Below are positions 1-12,117 of a stretch of DNA of 64,000 nt, piece by piece. The notes beneath the pieces were generated by a model that ran no database searches, was not told the origin of the DNA, and worked only from the letters and a program-made list of their open reading frames with translations. Position 1 is the first letter of the stretch. Each line of letters begins with the position of its first letter. Source of the stretch: Trichinella spiralis (lineage: Eukaryota; Nematoda; Enoplea; Trichinellida; Trichinellidae); NCBI GenBank assembly GCA_000181795.3, contig CM012954.1, forward strand, positions 1,208,951 through 1,272,950, written 5' to 3'. Made by a program: the position numbers and the translations under genes.

Positions 1-135
1 TTAATATTTTTCTTTAATATTTTTTTACATTGATTCAAGCGAGTATACTTAGAACTGTTAGTTGAATAAATATTTTTCTTTAATTTTTTTTACATTGATT
101 CAAACGAGTATACTTAGAGCTGTTAGTTGAATACT
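1..135. repeat. two-copy tandem repeat, 65-bp period
   Basis: The stretch starting acattgattcaagcgagta near 27 recurs with one or two changes near 92. Each copy is followed by a T-rich linker. It lies upstream of the first visible SURF4 exon, probably in its first intron or 5' flank. No coding potential was seen. Confidence 0.8.
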
Positions 136-339
136 TGTTGACGGCTGTTGACTTAGATAAATATTTTTCTCCTAGGTTCTATGATGATATTCAATTTCTT
201 AATAGATTATTCATTGTTATTAATTTGTAAAATTAGATTAATAAAAGTGGAATTGTTTTAGATTGTTTGTTTTATTTTGAGCCTAGGTAGCAGCGTAGTA
301 GGTTGAATTCATTTCATTAGGTAATTTTCAAGTTTTTAG

Positions 340-1447
340 GTACTGCGTCAGACGAAGCACATCTTGCCACATGTGGCTCGTCTTTGTCTGATATCGACGT
401 TTATTGAAGACGCGTTGCGGATGTGGTTTCAATGGGGCCCCCAGCGCGAGTATATGCAAAGCACTTGGCCAGTGGGTTGGTTCTTAGCCACGCTGTTTGT
501 TGCCTTCAACATGTTTGGTCAGTTGATTCCTTGCGTGCTGGTGATGATACGAAAGCACGTCACGGGCGCTTGTATTCTCCTGTTTTTCGTCGTTTTTCTC
601 CAAGCAATTGCTTATCAGATTGTTTTTGACTTCCGTTTTCTGTCAAGGTGAGAGAAATATCTTGAAAGTATTATTCTCGTTGCATTTTATCTATTTAAAA
701 TTTAAATACAATTTTATCAATCGTACGCAAATTTGCGCAAGTTAGTCAGCGGGAAAGGATTTATTTTTCATTTGCTTTTCCGCGTTGCACTTGCGAATAT
801 TGTATCCGTTGGAATGTTGAGTTCCGTTTGAACCGCGTTCTGCGGTCTGGAACCAACATTTGCCGAGTAACCGAGAGTTGAACGCCGTTGTTGTAGTTTG
901 TTCATAGAAGTTGCTCGTACAGTTGAAGAAAAAGAAATTCTATGCAGATTTTTCTTTTCGTAATTTGAATTTCTTTTTTTACCATTAAAGAAGCATCGCT
1001 ATCGGCGGCGGTGTACTGCTGCTGTTGGCAGAGTGCCAAGCGGAGAATCAGTCGCTGTTTGCCGGCGTCCCTCAAACCGGCGACACTTACAAGCCGAAAT
1101 CGTTGATGCAACTGACCGGCCGTATACTGTTGGTATTCATGTTTATCTCTTTGATGCGAATCGAAGCAAGCCTGCTACGTATGCTGGAGCTGATCGTCGG
1201 CAGCGTGCTCATGGCGCTGATTTCGGTCGGCTACAAGACCAAGCTGACCGCATTGGTGCTGGTCGTCTGGCTGACTTGTTTGAATTTTTACCTGAATTCT
1301 TGGTGGATGCTGTCACCAGAGCGTTACTACATCGACTTGGTCAAGTTTGACTTTTTCCAAACACTGTCCGTCATTGGTGGCTTGTTGCTGGTCATTGTGC
1401 TTGGTCCGGGTGGTGTCAGTGTTGACAGCTACAAGAAGCGGTGGTGA
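340..1447 (+). CDS. SURF4: SURF4 homologue, ER cargo receptor (5' exon missing)
   Basis: Two exons are visible: 340-647 and 991-1447, joined through an AG|A arginine codon across a 343-nt intron. The product aligns almost throughout with Surfeit locus protein 4 (Erv29 family), a polytopic ER membrane receptor that loads soluble cargo into COPII vesicles. Landmarks include [13 protein letters not shown] at the start, the TTW-like turn, FAGVP after the third segment, [27 protein letters not shown] and LGPGGVS near the end. The C-terminus is Lys-Lys-Arg-Trp, close to the dilysine-type ER retrieval signal of the family. The first visible codon corresponds to about residue 17 of the human protein, and no plausible start exon lies in 1-339, so the N-terminal exon is probably upstream of the window. 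It converges with the EXTL3 gene, stop to stop about 330 bp apart. Confidence 0.93.
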
Positions 1448-1778
1448 AGTGACGAAATTATGCTTTTTAAAAAGTTCTTTTTTGTTTTCTTTATCGAAAA
1501 TCAATCAGTAGGTTAACGAACATACAGCAATGCAGTTTTTTTGTTTTTAAAAAAGAAAATTTTTTTTTATTTCTTAACAATAATAATTCCAACAGTGCTG
1601 TGTGATTTTTTTTCTTTACGTTGTTGCGAAAAATGCCGTCCATTTATATTATTATATATGTATATTATTTACATAATATTGTTTTGTTTGCAACGTGCAT
1701 CTTTCGGTCTTGGTATATCGTTTGTGAAATACATACATATATGTGTTGACATGTGTGAAAAAAAGATCTTTATTTATT
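1448..1778. other. intergenic region between convergent genes
   Basis: AT-rich 3' flank shared by SURF4 and the EXTL3 homologue. On the minus strand two overlapping AATAAA signals lie immediately after the EXTL3 stop codon. No gene was seen. Confidence 0.6.
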
Positions 1779-4700
1779 TTATATGAATTTGAAACATTTC
1801 TGATGTTGAGGTGGAATTTTCGTCTTGAATAATATCGAATCTAGACGAAACTGTGTATAGAGAAGCGGATTGTAGCCGTATATGCGTGTAAATTGGGCAA
1901 TGCAGTCGTTCCTTTCGGCGTAGTGTTCCGCTTTGTTGGACAACGAATCAACGCACATCGGACAGGCGAATGTCCATCTGCTGGTCACCTGAATTGAATT
2001 GGACAATTAATTTTCCACCTTTACAACAAATTTATTCATGCACGCTCACTTTGATCGGTGGCAAACGTGTCACGTGAGAAACGTAGAAGTTCATTGCCAA
2101 ATCTTCGCAGTTCATAATTTTGTCGACGTGGTCACGTATCGCGCTCGGCATTTCGTACGTGTACTGATGCAAGTAATACTGAAGAAATTAACATAAACAA
2201 TTTGCACCCTATGAAATACACGTCGTCTGCATGTGGCATACTTTGTGCAGAAATGCCGCACCCGTTAATACCATCGACAGTTCGCAGGCATGTGAAGAAT
2301 TATACAGCCAGCTTCGCTTGGACGAATCCCAGGCATGAAATCGGCCCGGAAATCCGACGATGCGATTTCTAGTTTCGCGCCAAACCCTGTGTGGAGTGTT
2401 ACATTAAAATCAAAGAAATCATCCGAAATGAAATCCAAGAAATACCTACCGAAAAGCGAAAATAATTTCATCGTGGCGTAACTGGACATCATCATCAACT
2501 GACAGTACAGCTTCGGTTTCAATTTCATCAAAAGGTAAAAAACGATTGTTCAAACTGTTCTGTTTCGGTTGTAAAACCTTGAAAAATAAACATATTTATG
2601 ATAATTTGTTTAAAAAATACTTTATCTTCTTCTTTTATTTTGAAAGCACCACAATTGGAGCACTGAGCTCTGGCCAGATCATCTCAGTGGATGGTGGTTC
2701 GCTGTCGTTCCAGATGACAATAACTTTGTTCAAGTAAGGCAGATTGGCCAGTCGAAGTAGGGCGGCGGTCAACACTTTCTCACGCCGGTAAGTTAGCATC
2801 ACAACTGTAGCATGCAATACACAATGAATGGGATCCGTTTAAGGTTAAAGGAAAACAAACAAACCCGTGAACTGTTCTTTGGGAAAATTGCCGCCCAACG
2901 CTTTACTGAACTCTTTGCCATTGCCTCCGAGCCCACCATCAATCGGACGGAAGCCGAAATGTGATCCTAAAATGATTAAGTAAAAACAAACAAACAAATA
3001 AACAAACAACATTTTTAACCCATGAATTTCGCCTCGGATGGCATTGGTCGAGCAAATGGGGACTGCGCGTGAAGATAAAATGGCGAAAAATGTACGTTCC
3101 ACCAGTCGTACACATCGACAGAAGTTTGGCTAAAGTTACGCTTGAAAGATGGAGAATTGTAAGCCGATTCGACCGGCCCCAGAAATTCATTTCCATCAAG
3201 CGTGTTGAGCATTGCTGGCAGCGGTGACATCTGCATGGGATTGGAGTCGTTGTACAACCTTCGACCGCGTATTTGGCGTTGTGGAACGGGCAGCATCGTC
3301 AGCCTGGTGCGCACCAAGTCCACAGTTGAACGTACAACATCGTCAACAGTGCACAAATAGTGCTGCCAGAACAGTCGGCCCTGACGACGTAGTTCCAACA
3401 GTTCCGCATCGTCAAGACTTCTGGACAATAAAAGAAAAACGAAATTCACTCTTACTTTTGCAAATTCAAATCATATACCGTATGACAAAGTGAAGTTCAG
3501 GTAAACGTGCAAGTGGTAATTTGACGACGGCCTTGCGCCAGTCTAATATTTCGTCAAACGGTAGGCGCACTTCGGTACTGAAAATTACAGGAATTGCTCC
3601 GAATTTCAACGACTCGTACAATCTCGACTGCAACAGATGAGAACTAATCACATGAGCATCAGGAACAACAATCAACGAAAATGTCGACTGTATCAACAAA
3701 TCGTCCAGAACGTCAGACGTGTTTGAAAATTCAAAGTAAAACGCATCCAATGTTTTGCTGCTGGACATGGTTTCCAAAACGTCGTGGACAAGTTGTATTG
3801 GAATTACTGGTGCAGCCGAATGCAAAATACAATCCACACAGGACAACAAATATTTACGCCTCGCCGGTGCTAATGCGGGTAATGAAATTAAGTCGCAACT
3901 GTTAGTGGAAAGTGAATACCAACTGGGGATTACAATATCCCATCCTGGACGAAAGGTTTCTTTCGAAAATGTACAATGGGCGAACACAGACAAATTCACA
4001 CTGTTCAAATCAGTGGTTGCTTTTGTGTCCAATTGGAAGACTAAACAATTTTCAAATTTATCCAATTGTGACGACACTTTTGAATCTCCGACAGTTATTT
4101 TCACTTGTACACAAGCTTCTGAAAGTGAAAACAAGCGGGAATAATTTTTGGAAAAAACTAAACCAATTTCATTACCGTGAGAATCAGGTGATTGTGTGTA
4201 TGGATTTTTCTCCAGAGAATTAATAGCAGCTTGGAAAACAGTGTGCATTTGTGATTGATCATCGAGAAATTGCATTTGCTCACGTTTGTATTGAACAGAA
4301 AAAGGCTTAGTCAAAGGACAACGAGTAAAATTCCAGCACGTATCCAACGTGCAAGTTGAATCGAGAATAAAAGAAAAATTGTACATTTGTGGCATGGCGG
4401 ATATCCGACGCAACGGTAAGTGTACTTCTGGATAATTCGCTTCAACCGCATCTCTGTAATTGTCTTCAGCACTGGCAATTGCCATTTTCAGCGTGTTCAA
4501 CTTGTAAACCATTGCTTGTACATTTTGTTGCATGTTTTCGGCATGTTTCCGCAACAAAGTTAATTCTGTTAACAGCGCTCCTCGTTTCTCCTCCAGCAAT
4601 AATAATTCATCATTTACAGAGTGCTTTAGACGGTTTAAATCTGCATTAGCATCAGTTTCTTCCAGCATATCAACACTGTACTGCGCCTCGTGGAAAAAAT

Positions 4701-4890
4701 GAAAAGCATCCATCGGGAAAACGGCTGATTGTTGTTGTACAAGTGGCAAATTGGAATTGAATACTACAGGCCACAGCCATCGCATCCACATTATCATAGT
4801 GATCAAAAACAACGAAAATATAAAATATCTATATCTCAGAAGAGTACGTAAATAGAAACAGAAATAAAAATTGTAAAAATACCACAACAT
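1779..4890 (-). CDS. EXTL3: EXTL3 / rib-2 type exostosin-like glycosyltransferase
   Basis: Eight exons on the minus strand: 4890-3479, 3420-3020, 2966-2865, 2804-2650, 2577-2450, 2386-2242, 2178-2050, 1988-1779. All junctions are GT-AG and in phase, giving about 893 residues against 919 in human EXTL3. The N-terminus is a type II signal anchor (about residues 15-42), followed by a coiled coil (about 75-140), the exostosin domain, and a C-terminal GT64 domain. GT64 landmarks are [34 protein letters not shown] (the DDD metal/UDP-sugar site), SWLYNSS and the final CFKFI. The family works in the Golgi and adds the GlcNAc that starts heparan sulfate chains; C. elegans rib-2 is the nematode counterpart. 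The segment ahead of the GT64 domain ([18 protein letters not shown]) matches EXTL3 rather than EXT1/EXT2. The start was taken as the first ATG before the anchor; no 5' exon was found. Confidence 0.93.
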
Positions 4891-5479
4891 CAAGTCAAAC
4901 TAACCAGTCTCTGTGCACAAAAAATGCGAATTGCCTGTAGCAAGTAAAACAATTTTAAATATTTTTTTGACATTTATTTCAAATCAAATTATTTCAGCAA
5001 TCACGTAAGATTGAAATTACGCATCCATTTCTTTGAGACAATTACACATTTAGAGTAAAATTTATTGATGCACAAGGATTACATACAGTAATACTGTTTA
5101 TAGTATTCTTGCATACGTCCATGTGAATTAAACGAAGCTGTTCATTCTTCAGGTAATATTTTAAAATTCAAATAACATAAATGTTAAAATGCAATTAATT
5201 ATGAAAAGATCTTTTATTAATATGAGAATAAATATTTGTTATTTGATTTAAAGTTAATAATAAAATCATCGAATAGCAGTTTTTTATGTAGAAAAATGTT
5301 TTGAACTATCTTAATATATTTTACTCTAATTGTTATAATTTTTAAGTGATATAAAATTTTGCTAATGATTGTACCTGCAGTCAATATTAACATGCGGTAA
5401 TGCACGCGATACTCTATTCCCGCCTTGTTGTATTTTAGCTAGTCGAAGGAATTACTGAAATTGAATACATTTCGTAAAA
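4891..5479. promoter_or_regulatory. shared divergent promoter region
   Basis: 589 bp between the start codons of EXTL3 (minus) and the small membrane protein gene (plus). It is very AT-rich with no supportable reading frame, and must hold both promoters unless an unseen 5' UTR intron moves one of them. No specific factor site can be named. Confidence 0.5.
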
Positions 5480-6166
5480 ATGGTGGAAATCAAAGCTGAA
5501 ATGACAACTCTTGATTATTTTGCTCCATTAATTGTTTTTGTTTTATTTTTTCTTATCATTTTTATCATCTCAGCAACGTGTATTCTGTGGTGTTGTATTG
5601 GAAAGGAAGACGAACAAACCGTCTTTTCTAAGGTTAGTTCTATTTTCTATTACTGATCCATTGTTTAATTTTTACATTGAATGTCAGTAACTTTTATATG
5701 TGCAAATTGTGCGATGTTAATTTTTGTAATTTGTATTGAATTTGAAGTCATGTTTTTAATGCATTTTAATATTTTGCTTTCAGTATTTCTTATTTTTGTA
5801 ATGCGCGTAGGACAGCGTTTGTTGTCACTGCTAGAACTGTAGAAAGAAAGACAAAAGCCGCGTTGTTATTTATTTTACTCTTATCAGATTTATATAATCT
5901 GAAAATAAATATTTGCTTGTTCCTTTACTATTGTGAAAACGCAGTCATTTCTGTAAATAGCAAATCAGGTAGTTATAAGTAAAATCAGTTGCAATTTAGA
6001 GGTACCTTTTTGAAATAATTACAATTTTTTTATTTAAATTTAAAGAAGTTATTTTTCTTTCCATTTTATATAAATTAAGCGTTTTCTTATTCTAAATATG
6101 TGTGTAAAATTTCAGCGACGATCACGGGCATACAGAGTGGATACAAGCAAAGAAAGAAGACTCTGA
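5480..6166 (+). CDS. small single-pass membrane protein, unknown
   Basis: Exon 5480-5632 (51 codons) joins in frame to 6116-6166 across a 483-nt intron with a consensus donor (AAG|GTTAG) and acceptor (TTTCAG). The 67-residue product has a short acidic N-terminus, one long hydrophobic segment (about residues 14-35), then a Cys-rich juxtamembrane turn (WCCIG) and a basic tail rich in Arg and Lys (RRSRAYRVD). This looks like a small integral membrane protein with the basic tail in the cytosol. I do not recognise the family. It is divergent from EXTL3. An AATAAA signal lies near 6415. The two well-formed splice sites and membrane-protein composition support it, but no homology does. Confidence 0.5.
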
Positions 6167-6944
6167 AGGCTTTTCTTTACACCGAAAATGTCCATTTCGA
6201 AGCTTTCAGCAAAATTATGTTTATTATGGCAATCCCGTTGATCAGATTGAAATTTGTTTTGTTTTTCTCATCGCATAAGCGATGAGATGATTATACAATG
6301 ATGTTGATTTGCGAAGTGAAATTTTTTAAATATCCGTATCTCTTTTGTCCATACATTCTTAAATATCAGATCATCTAATTGTATTTAACCGCTCTTTGTG
6401 TAAATTTGAATATGAATAAAATGATTGCGGTTAGTATTTTCAAAGTGTTTTATTTCATAATATTGTGACTTGCTGTATTCAATATTTACGCTTGAGTATC
6501 TGTAATACTGTAATGTGTGTTTGCCTTCAATTTGGTCAGTTGTTTTGAGGTAATCTTCAATTTAACGTACACGTTAAAATTAAAAGTGATTTTTGCTTAA
6601 ATTTAAGAAAGCACTGTAAATTCGTGTGCAATCGAGTGCTTTTTAATTTTCAAGAAATGTTAACCAATGTTAAATATTTTTCATTTACATTGTTAAATAA
6701 AATTTTTGCAAATTTTTTGTATGGAGGAAGGGGCTTTCTAACGATTTTTGAAGCTCAGAGAAGTTAAATGTGTAATTTTGAAATGCTCAGGCTGTCAGTA
6801 ACATGAAGAAATACGTTTCAACATTGCTTGTTATTTTTGATTTTAAATCTTCGAAGAGTTATCTTTATTATGTGAAAATTTTTCTGTTTCAAATCATTTC
6901 TGTAGCATATCGATTTTATATGGAATTTATTTTTCAGAAACAAC
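6167..6944. other. 3' flank and 5' leader, no gene seen
   Basis: Contains the 3' UTR of the small membrane protein gene and the leader of UTP15. A strong acceptor (TTTTTCAG) sits 8 bases before the UTP15 ATG, so either a 5' UTR intron or a trans-splice acceptor ends here. Confidence 0.5.
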
Positions 6945-9207
6945 ATGTCTTATTTCAAGGAGACAGAAATAATCAGCTATTATCCTGGTGGACGGCCGCC
7001 AACTGATGAAGAAGTTTATTTCCAGTCTTTTAAAGTAAAAGTTTGGAAAATGCGTGTTCGATAATACAAATGGTTGTATTTTTCAGTTTCCAGTTACATT
7101 TGAAGAAATTGCTCCGATTACCGATGTCGATTTGTGCGCTGTTGAGCCGTACAGATGTGCGGTGTCTTGTTCTGCTAAAGTACTAGTGATAAAATTATGC
7201 TTAATGCATTATAATATCAATTTAATTCAGGTACAATTATACGATTGTAAGGCAATGCAACAAACGCAGACGCTGGGAAATTTTAGGAGAACAGCATATG
7301 GAGGAAGTTTTCGAAATGATGGAAGATTGTTAGTTGCTGGTGGAGAAGATAAAAAAGTGAAAGTATTTAATTTGGACACGCTTTCGATTTCAAGATGTTT
7401 TGAAGGACATACATGGTTTTATTTTATTTATTACTTTCTTTTTACTGAACATTAATAATGAAATTTGCTTTTGTTTAGTTCTGTTCGTGCTTGCAAGTTT
7501 ACTTCAACTGGTTACAAAGTTGTCTCGTTTTCAGACGATGCGACTATAAAATTGTGGGATTTGGGGAGCGAAAGCTTATGTCGCGATTTTCTTTCGCACA
7601 AGGTACTTGATAATTTTAATAAAAAGTTATATAGCTAAATGAAATGTAGTATATGTTAAAATTGTATAAGAGGAACAATAGCACCAAAGAGTTAATTTCA
7701 ACATAAAGAATATGTGGTGCTTTTTCTATCATTACGATAAACTATATTTTAAATAAACTTTATCAATTTAGGATAGTATTCGCTGCGGCGTTTGCAGAGA
7801 TGAAAATTTTATTATTTCTGGTTAGTTTCCATGCAATTTTATTTCAATTGTTTTATTGTTATGTCAACTGATAGTCTCATCTGTACAGGATCTTATGACC
7901 ACACAGTATGCTTATGGGATAACCGGCAGCAGAATCCTGTTATGCAACTTGAACATTCATTTCCTATTGAAAGTGTTGCTCTTCATATCAATGACAGTAT
8001 GCTTCTTACAGCTGGTAAATTAAAATAAATGCTAAATTGTTGAATAAAGTATAATAAACGACTTTCAGGTGGTACAGTTGTCACCGTTTGGGATCTTGTA
8101 GCTGGGAAAGTTTTAGCCAAGCTCAGTCAACATCATAAAACAATTACTTGCGTTCGTTTTTGTACAAGTTACAAAAGAATTTTGTCAGGCTCATTGGACA
8201 GGTATGCCATTTGGGAGATTTTAGCATCAATTATACGTCTATCATATTTAGGCATATCAAAGTGTATGATTTGAATTCATTCAGCAATGTACACAGCATG
8301 GAATACCCTAGTCCTATTCTATCATTTGATATTAAGGTTTGATTTGAAACGATTTTGCATTATTTTTAATTTTTATTTCTATTTTTCAGAGTGATGACCG
8401 TTATCTCGTTGTTGGCATGAACAGTGGACTTGTTTCTTTTAAAGAACGTAAAGCAAAGGCAAAAACTGTTTCAAAGAAATCTCGAAAATTGCAAATGAGA
8501 AAAGTATGACATTTTCTGTCAAATTCTTTATGAATTTTGCATATATTTTTTCAGTTTGACGTCGTCGTACCACGGGACGAAAGACAGTGGTTACCGAAAC
8601 ATGATTTTATGTTGAAAACATTTGAACATCGAGCTGCTTTAGACTATGTTATAAAAGTAAATTATATGACGCAGTTGTATATTTTTTAAACATTAATGCA
8701 AATATGAATTTGCAGCCGTCCCAAAGCAACAAAAAACCCGAGGTGGCTGTGTCTATTTTCTTGGAATTGATAAGGCGTGGAGCGTTGATTAAAGCATTGA
8801 GAAAACGTCCAGAAGTGGAATTAATGCCTATACTTAAATTTATTAACAAGTATGCCTTTAATAAATATTCTCCACTGTTTATAGTAGAAGAAATATTATT
8901 TTTGCAGATTTTTGAACAACGTCAGATTTACAGAAATTCTGTTAACTGTTGTTGAAAAATTATTAGGTAATTATTATACGTATACTTGTTTCAGCTTTTT
9001 AATCGTGCTGGTTTATTTGTAGATATTTACGGGCCTGCAATGTTAGAACTAAGTGAAAATGTTCGGCACGAGTTTAAAAAAATGAAACATTTTATGAATG
9101 CAGAAGCACAGCAGTTGAAAAAAATTGCTTGCGCAACTGGCACGTTGAGTGTGGTTTTAGCTCTGGCCAGGGAAAAGCCTGGTGAAAGCAAAATGGAAAT
9201 CGAGTGA
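6945..9207 (+). CDS. UTP15: UTP15 homologue, WD40 protein of the small-subunit processome
   Basis: Thirteen exons in phase: 6945-7034, 7087-7179, 7231-7415, 7479-7602, 7772-7820, 7889-8014, 8069-8201, 8252-8336, 8390-8503, 8555-8656, 8716-8849, 8908-8966, 9023-9207. The product is about 492 residues (human 518). The N-terminal two thirds forms a WD40 propeller; visible blades include GGEDKKVKVFNL, SFSDDATIKLWDL, SGSYDHTVCLWDN and SGSLDRHIKVYDL. The C-terminal part is the UTP15_C helical domain, with RRGALIKALRKR as a landmark. In yeast and human, UTP15 is in the t-UTP/UtpA subcomplex, which binds nascent pre-rRNA in the nucleolus and is needed for 18S processing. FCF2, another processome factor, lies 4.3 kb downstream on the same strand. 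The ATG chosen gives the conserved MSYFKETEI-like start just after an acceptor site. Confidence 0.92.
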
Positions 9208-9836
9208 ACTACTGAAGGTTCGAAATAAAATGCTTTTCAAAGTGAAGCAATGCTGCTCAGAATGTGTTGTTCAATTGCTATTATTTGGATAAGTTTATAT
9301 TTTTTGAAATAATACTGAAAAATGAGCATTTTGCACATTAATTAGCAATAATGTTTGTGAATGTGAATACTTTTAGTTTAACAAGAGAAATGTAAATTAT
9401 ATAATTGCCATCAATATATAGCTTTTGTTAATTATTGCATTGGAAAAGTACTTTACCTATGTTCAAACTTAAATAGTCATTTATTTCGATCGTTTTTTTT
9501 GTTAAGAAATAGATTTCATTGAGAAATGAAGTGCTGTCAATTTCTGGTAATCAATGTTTGCTGCTTATTACTCTTGGTATACTTTTATAAAATATATTTA
9601 AAATATTTAATTATTATTTATTAAAATAAATTTTAAAAATTTAATATTATTTAATTATTTTAAGATTACATAATCTAATTTAAAATTATAGTAAGAAATA
9701 AAATAAAGCGAACGAACGTGATTATTACAAACTACTAACCTTGCTACAGTATGCAGAAAACTATTTGTATTTATTAGTTGGCGCAACCTTTTTTCATTTA
9801 TTTTGGCATTCGTCTCTTGAATATACTTAATCATAT
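9208..9836. other. AT-rich intergenic region
   Basis: 3' flank of UTP15 and upstream region of LSM2. Runs of A and T dominate 9590-9700. No coding or RNA feature was seen. Confidence 0.5.
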
Positions 9837-10696
9837 ATGGTATGGTTAGATTATTTGTTCAATTGAAATGACGCCGTTTTATTTTAGCTTTTCTTTTCTT
9901 TCTTCAAATCTTTGATAGGCAAGGAAGTGGTGGTCGAGTTGAAGAATGATCTTTCGTGAGTTGTCTTGTTGTTTTCAGTAAAATTTGAAAAAATTTCATT
10001 TACAGCAGCGTTTTACATTTACATTTAAATTTAAAACATTTACAACCAATTACATATTATCTTAAATGATTTGTTGATGTTTGTTTATTCTGTGTAGTGT
10101 TTTCAAATTGTTCATACAAATTGTCAATAATGATATTTATTTCGGAATTGATTTTTGATAATAAATAAATTATTTAAGTTAGTTTAGTAGAAGTTTTATG
10201 TCTTACATCATAGTGTAAGGGGTTTGGTTTCTCTGTTACTTTTTTTGTAATTGAATTTCTTTGGTAGAATGAGGTTTTAATTTTTAATTATGCTGTTGTA
10301 GAATTTAATAATTTAAGAAAGAAAATTTTTTGCTTGAATTTGCATTTTTTAGTTTTAATTAACTTTTTTATTTTGTATTTTTTAAGTTATGATTTTATTT
10401 TAGCATTACTGGCAATTTGCATTCTGTTGATCAGTACTTGAATCTGAAATTAAATGACGTTTCTATTTCTGATCCAGAAAAGTATCCACATTTGGTATAT
10501 ATGTCTATTATTTTGATGTGTCTGTTTAGTATATTATTATTTACTTTGAGCATATTCACGTTCATTTTAGGTCTCAGTGAAGAACTGTTTTATAAGAGGA
10601 TCCGTCGTGCGTTACGTTCATTTGCCAGCGGATGAAGTTGATACTCAACTTTTGCAAGATGCCACGCGCAAAGAGCATATGCTATCTAGAAAATAA
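9837..10696 (+). CDS. LSM2: LSM2, U6 snRNA / mRNA-decay Sm-like protein
   Basis: Four exons: 9837-9839 (the ATG alone), 9888-9955, 10404-10494, 10571-10696. The spliced product is 95 residues, exactly the human length, and begins M-LFFSFFKSLIGKEVVVEL. The Sm1 motif (LHSVDQYLNLKLNDV) and Sm2 motif (RGSVVRYVHLPADEV) are intact, with the conserved DTQLLQDATRK tail. LSM2 is a subunit of the nuclear Lsm2-8 ring, which binds the U6 3' oligo(U), and of the cytoplasmic Lsm1-7 ring of mRNA decay. The first intron (48 nt) splits directly after the start codon, so single-frame ORF search misses the gene start. Another ATG at 9868 is out of frame. Only 133 bp separate its stop from the DNLZ start. Confidence 0.92.
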
Positions 10697-10829
10697 TTAA
10701 ATTAAAATTTTTTATTAAACTTGCATTTTTTAGAATTATTTTTAGTGAATTTCAATGTGTATTTTTCCATTGCCATACATTTTCTGTTGCAGTAAGTTAT
10801 AACGTTTGTGATTTCATTTTGTATTAGGC

Positions 10830-11318
10830 ATGCTTACAACAAGGTCTGCATGTCGACTTATTTCGGCCTCTGTTTCGAAAAGCTACCCGAAATTTACACA
10901 TTTACTTACTGTTAAGCCGTTTCATCCAGCTTGTATAAGTTTGCGCATAGTTCGGCCAGTTCAGTTGTCTTTTGTTCGTCAGTGTTCGTCTGTGAAATGT
11001 GTGGCGAATTCTGTATTGGACAACACCACAGATGCGGTGGATAATTTTCATGGAGAAAAATTTCTTCTTGTTTATACGTGTTGCCGTTGTAACACGCGCG
11101 ATAGCAAATTTATATCCAAAATTGGCTATCAGAAAGGTGTGGTTTTAGTCAAGTGTTCTGGATGCAGCAATTATCATATAATTGCTGACAATTTGAAATG
11201 GTTCTCTGATTTGAACGGTAAGAAAAATGTTGAACAGATATTGGCAGAGAAAGGCGAACATGTGCGCAAAATATCACTTTTTGAATTTGTTGATAATTTC
11301 TCCAACGAGAAGCATTAA
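10830..11318 (+). CDS. DNLZ: DNLZ / Zim17 mitochondrial zinc-finger chaperone helper
   Basis: Single exon, 162 residues. The first about 60 residues are rich in Arg, Ser and hydrophobics with few acids, as in a mitochondrial presequence. The zf-DNL domain follows: Cys84-x2-Cys87 and Cys109-x2-Cys112, with the diagnostic YHIIADNLKWFSDL after the second pair. There is an extra Cys at 85 inside the first knuckle. The family (yeast Zim17/Tim15/Hep1, human DNLZ/HEP) binds mitochondrial Hsp70 and keeps it soluble during import and Fe-S protein assembly. An acceptor-like TATTAG lies two bases before the ATG even though the gene has no visible upstream exon, which could be a trans-splice site. It is closely followed by RPS13. 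Confidence 0.9.
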   Translation: MLTTRSACRLISASVSKSYPKFTHLLTVKPFHPACISLRIVRPVQLSFVRQCSSVKCVANSVLDNTTDAVDNFHGEKFLLVYTCCRCNTRDSKFISKIGYQKGVVLVKCSGCSNYHIIADNLKWFSDLNGKKNVEQILAEKGEHVRKISLFEFVDNFSNEKH

Positions 11319-11505
11319 ATGTTTTATTGTTGATATATGGTTTTCATTTGTTCACTGAAGGTTTTGTTGACCATATATATCTAACATAATACATACATGT
11401 ATATATGTATGCATGTATGTATGTATTATTTTGTTTGGTTATTGTTGTTGGATTTTTTGTTGATTTGTCAGCTTTGTTTAGTTTATTTTGTGAAGTTTGT
11501 CAAAG

Positions 11506-11961
11506 ATGGGACGAATGCACAATCCTGGTAAAGGTATTTCCAAGTCGGCTTTGCCGTATCGACGGTCGTTGCCAGTTTGGCAAAAGATGTCAGCTGAAGA
11601 TGTGAAAGAGCAAATATACAAGTTGGCAAAGCGTGGTTTGCGTCCATCACAGATTGGTGTGATTCTTCGGGACAGTCAAGGCATTGCTCAGGTGCGCTGG
11701 GCAACCGGAAATAAAATTTTGCGCATTTTGAAAGCAAAAGGTTTGGCTCCAGAAATTCCCGAAGATCTGTACCATCTTATCAAAAAAGCAGTCAACATTC
11801 GCAAGCATTTGGAAAGAAATCGCAAGGACAAAGATAGCAAGTTTCGCCTGATTCTGGTCGAAGCGCGCATTCATCGTCTTGCACGATATTATAAGACGAA
11901 GAGGCAATTGCCTCCTACGTGGAAATATGAATCTTCCACTGCTTCGGCGCTTGTTTCTTGA
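11506..11961 (+). CDS. RPS13: 40S ribosomal protein S13 (uS15)
   Basis: Uninterrupted frame of 151 residues, the same length as human RPS13, beginning [12 protein letters not shown] and ending [13 protein letters not shown]. Near-identity with animal S13 runs through the protein ([58 protein letters not shown]). It binds 18S rRNA in the 40S platform. An in-frame ATG at 11497 would add three residues, but the conserved MGRMH start fixes 11506. It lacks introns here, unlike most genes in the window. COQ4 starts 156 bp downstream. Confidence 0.97.
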   Translation: MGRMHNPGKGISKSALPYRRSLPVWQKMSAEDVKEQIYKLAKRGLRPSQIGVILRDSQGIAQVRWATGNKILRILKAKGLAPEIPEDLYHLIKKAVNIRKHLERNRKDKDSKFRLILVEARIHRLARYYKTKRQLPPTWKYESSTASALVS

Positions 11962-12117
11962 TTCATTAGCTAAAAATGAGCTAATTAAATGAGGAATGAA
12001 ATAAAATTATTGTTTTGTTGTTTACTTAATTCCATCATGTGATTTTCTCACCAATTATATTGTTTTGCTTTTTCAAAATTTTACTATCTAATCGCTTTTG
12101 TCTTAATGTGAAAGAAA

